A stretch of 64,000 nt of DNA from positions 1,054,001-1,118,000 of the forward strand of contig CP025324.1 in NCBI GenBank assembly GCA_004014935.1. The letters are read 5' to 3'. Below the pieces are notes generated by a model, which had not been told where the DNA came from, did no database searches, and was given only the letters and a program-made list of their open reading frames with translations. The stretch comes from Saccharomycopsis malanga (lineage: Eukaryota > Ascomycota > Saccharomycetes > Ascoideales > Saccharomycopsidaceae). Of this stretch, positions 19,708-28,837 are shown piece after piece; position 1 is the first letter of the stretch; the number at the start of each line of letters is the position of its first letter. Both the position numbers and the translations under genes were made by a program.

Positions 19708-21879
19708 GGCAATTCCATATTACTATAGAAACCTTTACTAAAATATATATTGTAGCAAGCAAACGAGATCCTAATACAAATCGATTTGCTTATACAATGC
19801 TCTTTCCTTCCCCCTTTGATCCAAATGGCAGATTCGCTTTATGAAAAGAAAAAAGCCCTACTTCATCAAGATCTGGAATTACAAAAAATATACACAACTA
19901 CGCTCCCACGCTCTATTTATTCAAAACACCGCTATTCAATGCCATAATTAACATTCTCCATTTGATTGCTAAACACATTGACACTAATATTAAGATGCTG
20001 TGGTAACATCTTGATATCATACGGGGTGCATTACACCCCTATATGTTGACGCATCTGGCTGCAGCGCGATCTGCACCAACAATGTTCTGACATGCTGGGC
20101 AACTGCAAGCTGTAAATATAGAAGCAGGCCTAGAAGGAGTAGCATGTTTTGGCCTATATATAGAAGACGCTATAATGTTTGGCTACTAAGCGAGATATAT
20201 ATAAGCCAAGGAACCAGTCATAGTTTTTTTTAAACTATCAAGTATAATTGTGAAAAACCAATATCATACCCACCTGGAAATTCCCCCTTTGGAAGAGTTA
20301 AGGTTAACTCTGATATTTTGTAAAGTAAATTAGACGGAGTTTAGACATTTTAAACATATTGGTGCATCCCTAAACAGTTCTTGGTTTGCCGTGCCTGAAG
20401 GATAAAATATATGGTACCACAGGTTCCACTATTTATCCCTTCACCTTGTCCACGGAAGAAGAATTGGGGAAAAGCATAATTAAGAACAATTGTTTGTAGG
20501 GGTAATTCATAAGTTAAAAATATTAATAAACAGTAGCATGCATCCCCCTGGTCTACCGAATCACGATACGCATGCGTGCATGCACACATGCATACATACA
20601 TACACGTTTGCACCTTTGCATGTTCCATGTGCAACTGAGACATTTATATAATCAAAGAATTTCATTGTATGATTTGTTCAACTCTAAAGAACAAGACAGA
20701 ACATTCTTGATTCAGGGGGAAAAACTACCCTAGATGTGATGAATATGAAACTTTTTTTTTTTTATTTTTTTTTATCAGGAAATTTTTTTTTCCCGCTTCC
20801 ACGATGCGGTTCTCTGTTCTTTGTTTATGCAACATGACGTGAAAATGTTATGCTTTGTATGCACTACAATGTAATGTAATGCGCTGCGCTGCGCTGTATG
20901 CATGCATGCATGCATGCATACATGGCCTTTGCCATTTTTTTTTTTCATATATATGGCGAATTTCAAAGTGGTGATGAAGGAAATGAAATTTTTCATTTGA
21001 TTTTTGGTGTTTTGTAGGTTGCAACACACCGAGACAAGGTAGGAATGTCTACCAAAGGGGATGAATAATAGTAATTCATGTAAGAGTAATTTGAAAAAAG
21101 AACAATAGAAAATTGTAGAACAAATCACAACGGAATAAATAACTTTATGGATTAATTGTCTCAGCTGTCTTTTAAAGCTTAGTTAGAAACTAAAAAAAAA
21201 ACAAAAACCAAAAAAAAAACAAAAAAAGCCGATTGGTTTGAACGCAAACAATTTAACATTGGTCCGCAATACAAGCATATAATGAACTAATCAAGTAATG
21301 GGATTTCAGTTTTGAATGATTCGTCATTTTTTCCAGCTTTTTGCATTGTACAGGCAAAAAAAGTTGACAACAATACGTGATAATGTCGTCGCCAACTATA
21401 ATCTTCTTCAAAGTGGAATTCATCTCTGTACAGAGACCCGAGAACCGCTTTTAGTTTCTTTATATACACAATCTATTTAAATACCCTTGCTTCCTTTTAC
21501 TTGCTTGTAGCAGCAGGCTTTATTTATACGCCAGTCTCCTGAGCCTCGACTGTTTTGGTTTTCATTCAAGCAGGGGATATTGCCCAACTGGCTATTTTTA
21601 TCACACGTTTAGTTTCTATAATTATAGAGCCTGTGCTATCTCGCGGGCCTATTTCATTGCATTCTATAATTTGGAGCTCCTATTTAAGATATTTGATTGC
21701 ATTCTATAATCATTGAAGCTCTTATTTAAGATATTATTGAAGCTCTTATTTAAGATATTATTGAAGCTCTTATTTAAGATATCCATTCCATTCTATAATC
21801 ATTGAAGCTCCTATTCAAGATATTCAAATAAACCGAGAGTTGCTGGTCTTCTAGATCTCTGGTTCCGTAAATCTTTACA
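19708..21879. other. 2.2-kb upstream region shared by SPO14 and the gene at 21,880
   Basis: No convincing gene. It holds paired TATA-like stretches (20147-20203), poly-T and poly-A tracts (20752-20795, 21191-21228), a CATGCATGC run (20898-20925) and another TGCAT cluster (20565-20605), and a tandem array at its right end (21653-21826). Small minus-strand frames here are low-complexity and not supported. The length suggests complex control of the downstream gene. Confidence 0.6.
21653..21826. repeat. tandem array directly upstream of the 21,880 gene
   Basis: Five units of ATTGAAGCTCTTATTTAAGA type, 24-25 bp in the centre, are framed by longer units that also carry GCATTCTATAAT. The array ends 54 bp before the start codon, so it lies in the 5' leader or core promoter. 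Confidence 0.85.
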
Positions 21880-22785
21880 ATGGGCGTTCCTCCACCACTT
21901 GATCCAGTTCTATTACGTGAGCATGCCTATCAAGACACGCGGATTCTTCGATTGGTGTTGTTTCCTGGGAAAAGCTTTGGGTTTGCTCCGTTACATATAC
22001 GAGGACTTGGTTCGTTTGATTATGAGTCTGTTCGTGATTTTGCTGATGCCTTCAGTGCACGCGGAATTGATGTGAACAACAAGGATCCCAATGTTGACAG
22101 TTTGTCGGAAAACAGCAATAACGAAGCATCTCTGCTTGACAACGCCATCAGTTTGATAATACTAGTTGTTGGTATATATGCGCTTTACAAAATTGCACAC
22201 AAATTGTGGGTGAATTCAACAATATCATCCACGGGGACTCTCAAAAATAAGAACATCAAACAGCTACAACTCGGTCAAACTCCGCTTACGTCGACATTTG
22301 ACTTTTCCAGCGAGTTGGAAAATGGTGTTTTGCGCCATTCTATTGCTTCTCGTACTCATATAGCAACCGTAGACTACGACGATGAGTCGGATAATGACGA
22401 AGTGGAACAACTTCGTGCCTCGGTGAAAAACCTCAGCAGTAATGGTTTCCAATCGCATTTTGCAACCCGTAAAAACGACCTCCTCAACGATGATGACTAC
22501 AATTTGTTGCCTTCTTTGGTAAATACCCCAATGGCTTCTTCTCATCATCGTACAACCTCGTTAGACACCTCCGCCATCAAAACCCCCGCCTCCACTACAG
22601 ACTTTATCTTCGATCGTATCCAGAACTCCAGCAGTCGAACCAGCACTGTAAACAGCAGCACCACCAACAACAGCGACGCCGAAAGTAATGACAGAAAACC
22701 CGTATCTTTAGTCAAGGGATTGGGTATAGATAATGCTGGATTTGGCCAACAAACAGGCCCTAATCAGCAGTTTTACTACATATAA
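21880..22785 (+). CDS. unrecognised single-pass membrane protein
   Basis: 301 aa, not recognised. The first 80 residues are soluble, starting MGVPPPLDPVLLREHAYQDT, with LRLVLFPGKSFGFAPLHIRGLG the best candidate conserved block. One clear membrane segment lies at about 86-104 (LDNAISLIILVVGIYALYKI), flanked on its C-terminal side by KIAHKLW. The remaining 190 residues are acidic/Ser/Thr/Asn-rich and probably disordered. No signal peptide is evident, so either membrane orientation is possible. The ATG is well placed (TTTACAATGG). A very long upstream region and repeat arrays on both sides set it apart from its neighbours. The frame is long and uses codons like the others, so I take it as real. 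Confidence 0.75.
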   Translation: MGVPPPLDPVLLREHAYQDTRILRLVLFPGKSFGFAPLHIRGLGSFDYESVRDFADAFSARGIDVNNKDPNVDSLSENSNNEASLLDNAISLIILVVGIYALYKIAHKLWVNSTISSTGTLKNKNIKQLQLGQTPLTSTFDFSSELENGVLRHSIASRTHIATVDYDDESDNDEVEQLRASVKNLSSNGFQSHFATRKNDLLNDDDYNLLPSLVNTPMASSHHRTTSLDTSAIKTPASTTDFIFDRIQNSSSRTSTVNSSTTNNSDAESNDRKPVSLVKGLGIDNAGFGQQTGPNQQFYYI

Positions 22786-22857
22786 TAACCACTTGTCCTT
22801 TACTGGCTTTACAGAATAGTAATTTTCATCATTTGTGTATATTCTTGTCAAGTCTGA

Positions 22858-23122
22858 AATGCCAAAATTCTCATTCGAAGTTGCTATATTGTCAAAATTT
22901 TCAATCTCATTATATTTGAGGGTTGTACAATGTCAAAACTCTCATTTGAAGTTGCTAGAATGCCAAAATTCTTATTCTTATTATATTTGAGGTTTCTACA
23001 ATGTCAAAACTCTCATTTTCATTATACTTACAGTTTCTACAATGTCAAAATCTCATTTTCATCATATTTGAGGTTTCTACAGTATCAAAACTCTCATTTT
23101 CATCAAAGTTCCTACAATGTCA
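22858..23122. repeat. tandem repeat, about six units of 38-60 bp
   Basis: Repeating modules AATGTCAAAACTCTCATT, TTGAAGTTGCTA and TTATATTTGAGGTTTCTAC alternate from about 70 bp after the stop of the 21,880 gene. The shortest units are about 40 bp. If transcribed they would lie in its 3' UTR. Confidence 0.85.
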
Positions 23123-24389
23123 TTTTTTCTCTCTTTCATTTCCAACTTTTCATCTTTAATTCTCATAGTTTCATATATTTACGCTACCATCCACATTGTC
23201 ATGTCATACATACCACATTTGCCATTTTCTCTACTGTAGCCATCATTTACCTACATACCATCTCTGCCATTTGTAGCCATCATCAAATTGCACTTCAAAA
23301 CTCGCCATTGTTCATCCATCAAATGCCCCTTTTCCTCAACAAAGATCGCCGTTTGTCTGCTATTGTCTAGTTGATCCTCATATTCAACCATTTTGATAGC
23401 GTTCTGAGATAACAATAGCAATAGCCTTGTTCTTGTGAAATAGCATAGCCATATAAATTCATAAAAGTCGCTCCTTGTTGATAATGAGGCTATCAGTCAT
23501 ATAATTCACACGCCCTTACACGTGGTGAAACCATTGAATAAGACGCTTTTCCGTAAACTATTGCCAGCTGGTTACAAGTTAAACCCGCGTCTCTAAGATT
23601 TGATCTACGTCAGTGTATACAAAATTTACATCGTCAATTTATGATACACATCATTGGCAAAACCTCAAAAAAACCCAACACATGCTTAAACTTTACATTT
23701 CCAAACCGTATTGAATGTATAAATGGATCCATCATCTATACAATATATTTACAAAGTTTCAGCCTAATTATGATGATAACTTGCTTTCAAGTAGCAGCAA
23801 TAGTGTGTTTCCAAAATGTACACACTGAAAGATGACATTATCGACACTAATTTTTTTGTAAATCTCTCTGGGAAATAAGTGAGTTGAGGTCATCCAAAAA
23901 CAATTCACCATGAATCAGTGTAGAGGAATATGTTTCAGCAAGATTTAAAGATTGCACAATGCATAGTTGATATTCTTAGCTCTCCAAAACTATTTGTACT
24001 TGTACTTTAAAATTGACATGTATTTCTACCTTCATTTACGGATTCAGATACGAGTTTTTACCCAGAAATACGACAAGTTGATGTTAGAGTACCATCGTGA
24101 CGTTTTTCGCTGAAAAATAGCTGAGGCTGTATACACCAACTGATAACATTGTGCCAAGGCAAGTGAAAGTTTAGGTAGCAATATTGCTTCAGCATGAAGA
24201 AACTACTGATTCGTGGAAAAATGTCCAAAATAAAACCTTTTTTCTGTAGTCAACATCGCTTCCAAAATGACATGTACATAAATATGGTGTATATATACCA
24301 CTTGCAAAGTGATTACCATTGATCGATACACATTAACGGCTTTGATACTCGTTCAATTAAACCTCTTTTTGGGTTTTTTGTGGGATAAG

Positions 24390-24663
24390 GAGCACGAATT
24401 TGATTCAAGACGAACACTTTACTCACTGCTTTTTACAATTTACAATGTTGAACAGACAAATGAACTGTCTGAAAACATGACCTAGACAAAAGTAGTCCTT
24501 GCTTCAAAGCAATTTGGAGAAAAAATAACGATATATAAGATTATGATCAGATTATGATCAACAGGACAAGATGGGGCTTTACGAAATGCCTTTAGACATA
24601 GCACGTATATACGGATCTGGTATGTACTGGGCTTGAAATATAAGATATTATTATTATTATTAT
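24390..24663 (+). mobile_element. SINE-like copy S3, 5'-truncated at the B box
   Basis: Starts at the B-box side (GAGCACGAATTTGATTCAAGA) and continues through TTGAACAGACAAATGAACTG and GACCTAGACAAAAGT. It ends GGTATGTACTGGGCTTGAAA followed by an (ATT)n tail at about 24643-24663. Truncation at the 5' end with an intact 3' end is the pattern left by target-primed reverse transcription. Confidence 0.85.
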
Positions 24664-24831
24664 ACTATGCCATATAGGCCATCAACTAAAATGTACTTAA
24701 ACCTAAGATATTATTAATAGCCATCTAACATTGTCATGTTGAAATATGCGGGCTCACGCCTAATAGGCATGATTCATGCATTGCTACGCGCGCTACTATT
24801 GTAGAAAAGCTGATGCAGCGGGTAACCTCAT

Positions 24832-24875
24832 TGAAAAATTCCATCTGCATGAAAAAAAAAATTTTTTTTTTTTAC
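24832..24875. promoter_or_regulatory. RRPE-like A/T element upstream of MAK16
   Basis: TTGAAAAATTCC at 24833 and a TGAAAAAAAAAATTTTTT run at 24850-24873 resemble RRPE elements of ribosome-biogenesis promoters. They lie about 170-210 bp upstream of the MAK16 ATG. This matches the function of the gene but a poly-A/T tract alone is weak evidence. Confidence 0.45.
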
Positions 24876-25042
24876 TTTTTTTTCAAGTAGGTATAAGCAG
24901 TAATATTGTATAGTTTAGCATTAAAAGGCACTTTTGAGGCATAATTTTTGCGTATTTTGGCATATAGATATTGGTATTTTTTGCTTAGATTTCTGTTGTT
25001 TCAAGTTTGGTTAATTTTCATTCAAATATCCATTAGAAAAGC

Positions 25043-26002
25043 ATGTCTGACGAAATAATTTGGCAGGTGATCAACCAGCAGTTTTGCTCCTACAAATTTA
25101 AAACAGATTTTCAAAATTTCTGTCGTAATGAATATAATGTTACAGGGCTTTGCACAAGACAGTCGTGTCCTTTAGCCAATGCGAAATATGCTACCATCAA
25201 GAACATTGATGGCAAGTTATATTTGTATATGAAGACAGCAGAACGTGCCCATATGCCATCAAAGCTTTGGGAAAGAATCAAGTTGTCCAAGAACTACGAG
25301 AGGGCGTTGCAGCAGATCGATGAGCATTTGCTCTATTGGAACAAGTTTTTGATCCATAAATGTAAGCAGCGTTTGACGAAATTCACCCAAGTTGCCATTA
25401 CCGAAAGAAGAATGGCACTCAAAGAAGAGGAAAGACAATATGTAGGTGTTGCTCCTAAGGTGAAGAGAAGAGAGCAGAATAGAGAGCGAAAGGCTCTTAG
25501 TGCGGCCAAGATCGAGAAGGCCATTGAAAAGGAATTGCTCACCAGATTAAAGACTGGTGCTTATGGTGATAAACCATTGAATGTGGACGAAAAGATCTGG
25601 AAGAAGGTTTTGGGTGATATGCAAGAAGAAAACGAGTTTGAAGAAGAAGAAGAGGAGGAAGAGGAAGAGGAAGAAGAGGAAGGTGTAGGTGAAGTGGAAT
25701 ATGTTGAGGAAGATGACGAAGATGATATGGTTGATGTTGAAGATTTGGAAAGATGGCTTGATGGTGGAAGTTCTGATTCGGATCATGTTGAAGACGATGA
25801 AGATGAAGATGAGGATTCTAGTGATGAAGGAGATGATGACGAAAACGAAAAGGCTATTGGTAAACACAGTAAAGATGAATTCAATGCTGAAACCAAGAAA
25901 AGAGACAACACGGATTCGAGCAACAAGAAGAAAAGAAGAAGAAGACCTAATGTTGAAATTGAAATCGAAAATGAAAATTTCAATGATCTTCTTGTTCGTT
26001 AA
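25043..26002 (+). CDS. MAK16: 60S ribosome biogenesis factor Mak16
   Basis: 319 aa nuclear protein of early pre-60S particles. The N-terminal 200 residues match Mak16 closely: [16 protein letters not shown], the cysteine cluster [22 protein letters not shown] (proposed metal or Fe-S binding), [20 protein letters not shown], and the basic [16 protein letters not shown]. Residues 210-270 are almost pure Glu/Asp and the tail ends in the basic stretch [12 protein letters not shown], both usual for the family. The acidic tract is encoded by a GAA/GAG run that could vary in length. Confidence 0.97.
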   Translation: MSDEIIWQVINQQFCSYKFKTDFQNFCRNEYNVTGLCTRQSCPLANAKYATIKNIDGKLYLYMKTAERAHMPSKLWERIKLSKNYERALQQIDEHLLYWNKFLIHKCKQRLTKFTQVAITERRMALKEEERQYVGVAPKVKRREQNRERKALSAAKIEKAIEKELLTRLKTGAYGDKPLNVDEKIWKKVLGDMQEENEFEEEEEEEEEEEEEEGVGEVEYVEEDDEDDMVDVEDLERWLDGGSSDSDHVEDDEDEDEDSSDEGDDDENEKAIGKHSKDEFNAETKKRDNTDSSNKKKRRRRPNVEIEIENENFNDLLVR

Positions 26003-26162
26003 TAGATTTTTTATACAAATTGTTTCAAATTTCATTTGTTTTTAGCTTATTATCAAGTTTTCACGCATATGTTATCTTCTGATAACTCATTTTTTTTCAA
26101 TTTATACCTTTCGTGCCATAGAGCATGTAGCATGCCATGCAAAATGAAGCTGTAGTCTCCGC

Positions 26163-26275
26163 CACTGGGCCGCAGGCTCAGCGCTCTCGGAAAAGAGAAA
26201 AAAGACCTGGTAGGATAGTTTAGTATACTCTTGGAAAAGAGAAAAATACCTAACAGGTTCAAGAGTGAAAAGATT
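26163..26275 (+). mobile_element. SINE-like copy S4, head fragments only
   Basis: CCACTGGGCCGCAGGCTCAGCGCTCTCGG begins the head in the form seen in other copies. After GACCTGGTAGGAT a second partial head (ACTCTTGGAAAAGAG then CCTAACAGGTTCAAGAG) follows. The body and 3' end are absent. It directly precedes L copy 2. Confidence 0.75.
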
Positions 26276-26304
26276 AGCCACAACAATACTGTTCTCATAG
26301 ATAT

Positions 26305-27500
26305 TCAATTCAAGGCATAGTAACTCTAATAGATTACCCACCAGCACTTTTACTTCTGCATATTCTTGGCAAAAATAGGCAATTAGCAAAATGTGCCTTC
26401 GAAAAGTAAAGATATTGTCTCTTTTTAGCAAAAATATGCCTATATAAGGCTACTATTGTCAAGTGGCCAATTGGTTAAGCCCTCATGCGCCACCATGCGC
26501 CACATAAAACAAGTGTGGCGTTCCTCACTTTGGGTTTTGGGACTCGATTCGCGCTCTCGTCGTTTAAGAGTGTTCGTCAAACGTTTTACTGGACTACATC
26601 GGTGCTTATAAGTTATTTTGATTTCAAACAACCATACACTGACATTTCCAATTTTTTTGCTATATTATAGTAATATTTATAATAAGAAAATTTGAGATTT
26701 GGGAATAAATATTTGATGTAACGGAAAATTGCCAATTTTGACAACAAGTTGATTCTTGGAAGTCACATTCTAGAGTCTTTAAAGCAAATTAAACCGTATA
26801 AAAATTATGTTTAGATAATTTCAGGAATGAAAGGTTTCACACCATGTAATTCATATTAAGGTTTGGCTTTTATGAATTATTTTATAGTGATAAAGTCTCA
26901 TTTTGTTGAAAATAACACATAACCTGTTCCAAATCGTCTCTTTCATCTTTCAGGGAGATTACATAATGTTCTTCCATATTTGTTTGATTCTTTTCAGTTT
27001 TATTTACGTGATGCCCAGCGTTTGGGTGAGCTTTTATTTCAAAAGAAACGCGTACACTCAAGAGCTAAACAAGGTATGGTTTATTGTAGGTTTTCAAGGG
27101 AACTTATGTTCAATAAAAATCATTGCATATTGTCGAACTAGCATATTTCAACTTTCTGTATATATTGAATATTTTATGGGGCTCGGTAAATGCATAATGT
27201 GTTGATTAATATGCTTTATATCTTGTTTTAGTGGAGTCCGTTTCATAAAACCTTTAATTCCTATTAGTGCTAAAGTTGCAAATTGTTTAATACTACTTTG
27301 ACTTTTATATATTTTTTTTTTCACTGTTCTAGTTTTTGATTTGCTTTATTGCATTCTTATTGAAGTTGTTTGTTGACTGTAAATTGCTGCTAAATTTCGG
27401 CTGTTTTCTTGTCAAAAATTAAGGTGAATTTTAGCTTTCAATACAACATATCAATTGTATTGAGAAAGCTTGATTATTGGAAGCCTAAATTAATATTGAA
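26305..27500 (+). mobile_element. L element copy 2
   Basis: About 1.2 kb. Head at about 26460: A-box TGGCCAATTGGTTAAGCCC, stem CGCCAC/GTGGCG, and B-box-like GGACTCGATTCGCG at 26540. The body shares all landmarks with copy 1, including ACGCGTACACTCAAGAG, TTTATGGGGCTCGGTAAA and GGAGTCCGTTTCA. The start is set from the shared block TCAAGGCATAGTAACTCTA. The right end is approximate. Confidence 0.85.
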
Positions 27501-27590
27501 GCAAAGAACTGCATTTTTAGATTATGTTTAATCATATAACTGTCTTTTAGTTGTGTATTTAAAATGGGTTGTGATATCAGAATGAAAGTG

Positions 27591-27883
27591 TATTGAATGG
27601 AGAATGGGTAAAATGTAACTGACTATATAGAAGAACAAAATAAAAATAAAGGAGGAAGTAGAGTGCTTTGTACAGTGAGATATCTGCAAAGGAATTCAAA
27701 AGTCCAAGACAACTACTTAAATCGGATGAGAAGCTAAAGACATAGGAAAGCGGTTCTGACTATGTACCGGTGTGGAAAACTAGCCAATAAAGATTAGTAA
27801 ATCGACATAAAGAGTGTTTCATGTATTCAGTCAATCACAGCGTACGACTAGAAATATATAGAAGTTTTTCATCAATAATACAT
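27591..27883 (+). repeat. dispersed repeat R3, copy b
   Basis: Carries TATTGAATGGAGAATGGGTA with AACTGACTATATA (27591-27630) and GACTAGAAATATATAGAAGTT to ATACAT (27846-27883), as in copy a but with more sequence between the two blocks. The class is unknown. Confidence 0.5.
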
Positions 27884-28017
27884 GTGTGCTAAAATGATAT
27901 AATGAATATCAGGCATGATTTTACTGTTTATATTATTATTTAAACTATTTAATGGAAGAATGCTTTTACAAAGGTAATGTAGACTAAACTACTATTGATT
28001 GATTATGGAAGTATTGA

Positions 28018-28390
28018 TGAGTCAGTGGCTACTACTCTCGGAGAAGAGAAAAAAACTAAGAGGCAACTGGGCCATTTGACTCAGTGGTCAGAGCTCTTGG
28101 AGAAGAGAAAAACAAGACCTAACAGGAACACGGGTTCAATTCCCAAGACGACACTTTTACTCGCTGCTTTCTACGATGCTGAACGTGAATTTACAGGCAA
28201 GTGAAAGACCTAGACCAAAGTCTTGTGCTTACCTTCCAACCCATCGGGTGTTTAGAAAGGCCAGCGAGAAGTTTACAATGACTGGGACATACTTGGGCTT
28301 TTTCCCACTGGGTTTTACCAAGTCCCATTAGATATGGTGCATAGGTATGAAGCTGATATTCACTGGGTTCGAAATATATGGTATTATCAA
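28018..28390 (+). mobile_element. SINE-like copy S5, full length with an extra head
   Basis: A partial head (GAGTCAGTGGCTACTACTCT...GAGAAGAG, 28018-28058) is followed by a complete copy. The complete copy has A-box TGACTCAGTGGTCAGAGC at 28077, B-box GGGTTCAATTCCC at about 28133, body GACCTAGACCAAAGT, and 3' end CCAAGTCCCATTAGATAT...TCACTGGGTTCGAAATA. It is the clearest example of the tRNA-like architecture. Confidence 0.9.
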
Positions 28391-28545
28391 AAAACAAGTT
28401 TTAATTTCTATTTGTTAAACTTTTTGCCTTCATTTTTTTTTTTCCAAAATCTTTTTCAACATTAATTTACAAATACTTTACATTGTGAGGCATTTCACAT
28501 GTTTCTATATAAAAATTGTTAGCTATTTATATTATTAAATTTCAA

Positions 28546-28580
28546 TTACTGGGCTCGAAATATACGATATCATTGTTCTC
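28546..28580 (+). mobile_element. SINE-like fragment S6, 3' end only
   Basis: TACTGGGCTCGAAATATACG is the family 3' end, followed by a degenerate ATT/ATC-rich tail. It lies about 250 bp before CDC16. Confidence 0.55.
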
Positions 28581-28819
28581 CACATCAATAACATCATCGT
28601 CATTATGCTATATAAATACTTAAAATATCACCGGGTAACCGCGATGCGATGAGAATTGTTTGTATGACTTGTATGTAAACAAACCGATGATGATGCGAAC
28701 AATGGTGGGAAACAAGTAAAACTTTATAGACAACAGTTTTACTCGCGCTTTATATATTTTTTGAGCTGATTATTTAAAATTTTAGGACAAGATAGACACC
28801 AATATTGGACCATTACCCA

Positions 28820-28837
28820 ATGCAAATGACAATATGA
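28820..28837 (+). promoter_or_regulatory. short uORF overlapping the CDC16 start codon
   Basis: ATG CAA ATG ACA ATA TGA (28820-28837) is out of frame with CDC16. Its stop codon overlaps the main ATG at 28834, the arrangement that allows termination-reinitiation. It matters only if transcription starts upstream of 28820. Confidence 0.4.

Larger units (their letters stand above)
22786..25042. other. 2.3-kb intergenic region before MAK16
   Basis: This holds a tandem repeat immediately after the 21,880 gene (22858-23122), a 5'-truncated SINE (S3) and the MAK16 promoter. Frames in the repeat are accidental. Between about 23,400 and 24,350 I see nothing recognisable. Confidence 0.65.
26003..28833. 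other. 2.8-kb intergenic region built largely of repeats
   Basis: Between MAK16 and CDC16. In order: SINE head fragments (S4), L element copy 2, dispersed repeat R3 copy b, SINE copy S5 and a SINE 3'-end fragment (S6), then the CDC16 promoter. A 100-codon frame inside the L element (26903-27205) is not kept in the other copies and is not a gene. Confidence 0.75.

Noticed and set aside
20350-20643. 97-codon minus-strand frame rich in Cys/Met/Tyr
   Set aside because: Arises from GCATGC/CATACA simple sequence; no recognisable domain.
22930-23370. 146-codon frame downstream of the 21,880 gene
   Set aside because: Created by a tandem repeat whose units happen to lack stops. Composition is low-complexity and there is no family match.
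25547-26035. 162-codon antisense frame
   Set aside because: Mirror of the GAA/GAG-rich acidic tail of MAK16. Antisense of Glu/Asp runs gives Phe/Leu/Ser runs.
26903-27205. 100-codon hydrophobic frame
   Set aside because: Lies within L copy 2. The frame is not open in copies 1, 3, 4 and 5.
28077-28146. Possible true tRNA gene within S5
   Set aside because: A and B boxes are good, but no 7-bp acceptor stem is found and the sequence continues into the shared SINE body.
28649-28786. Intron upstream of CDC16 (GTATGT at 28671, TTTTAG ending at 28785)
   Set aside because: The 16 codons after the candidate 3' splice site are in frame with CDC16. However, joining the available upstream ATG exons gives an immediate stop or the wrong phase, and no good branch point is seen.
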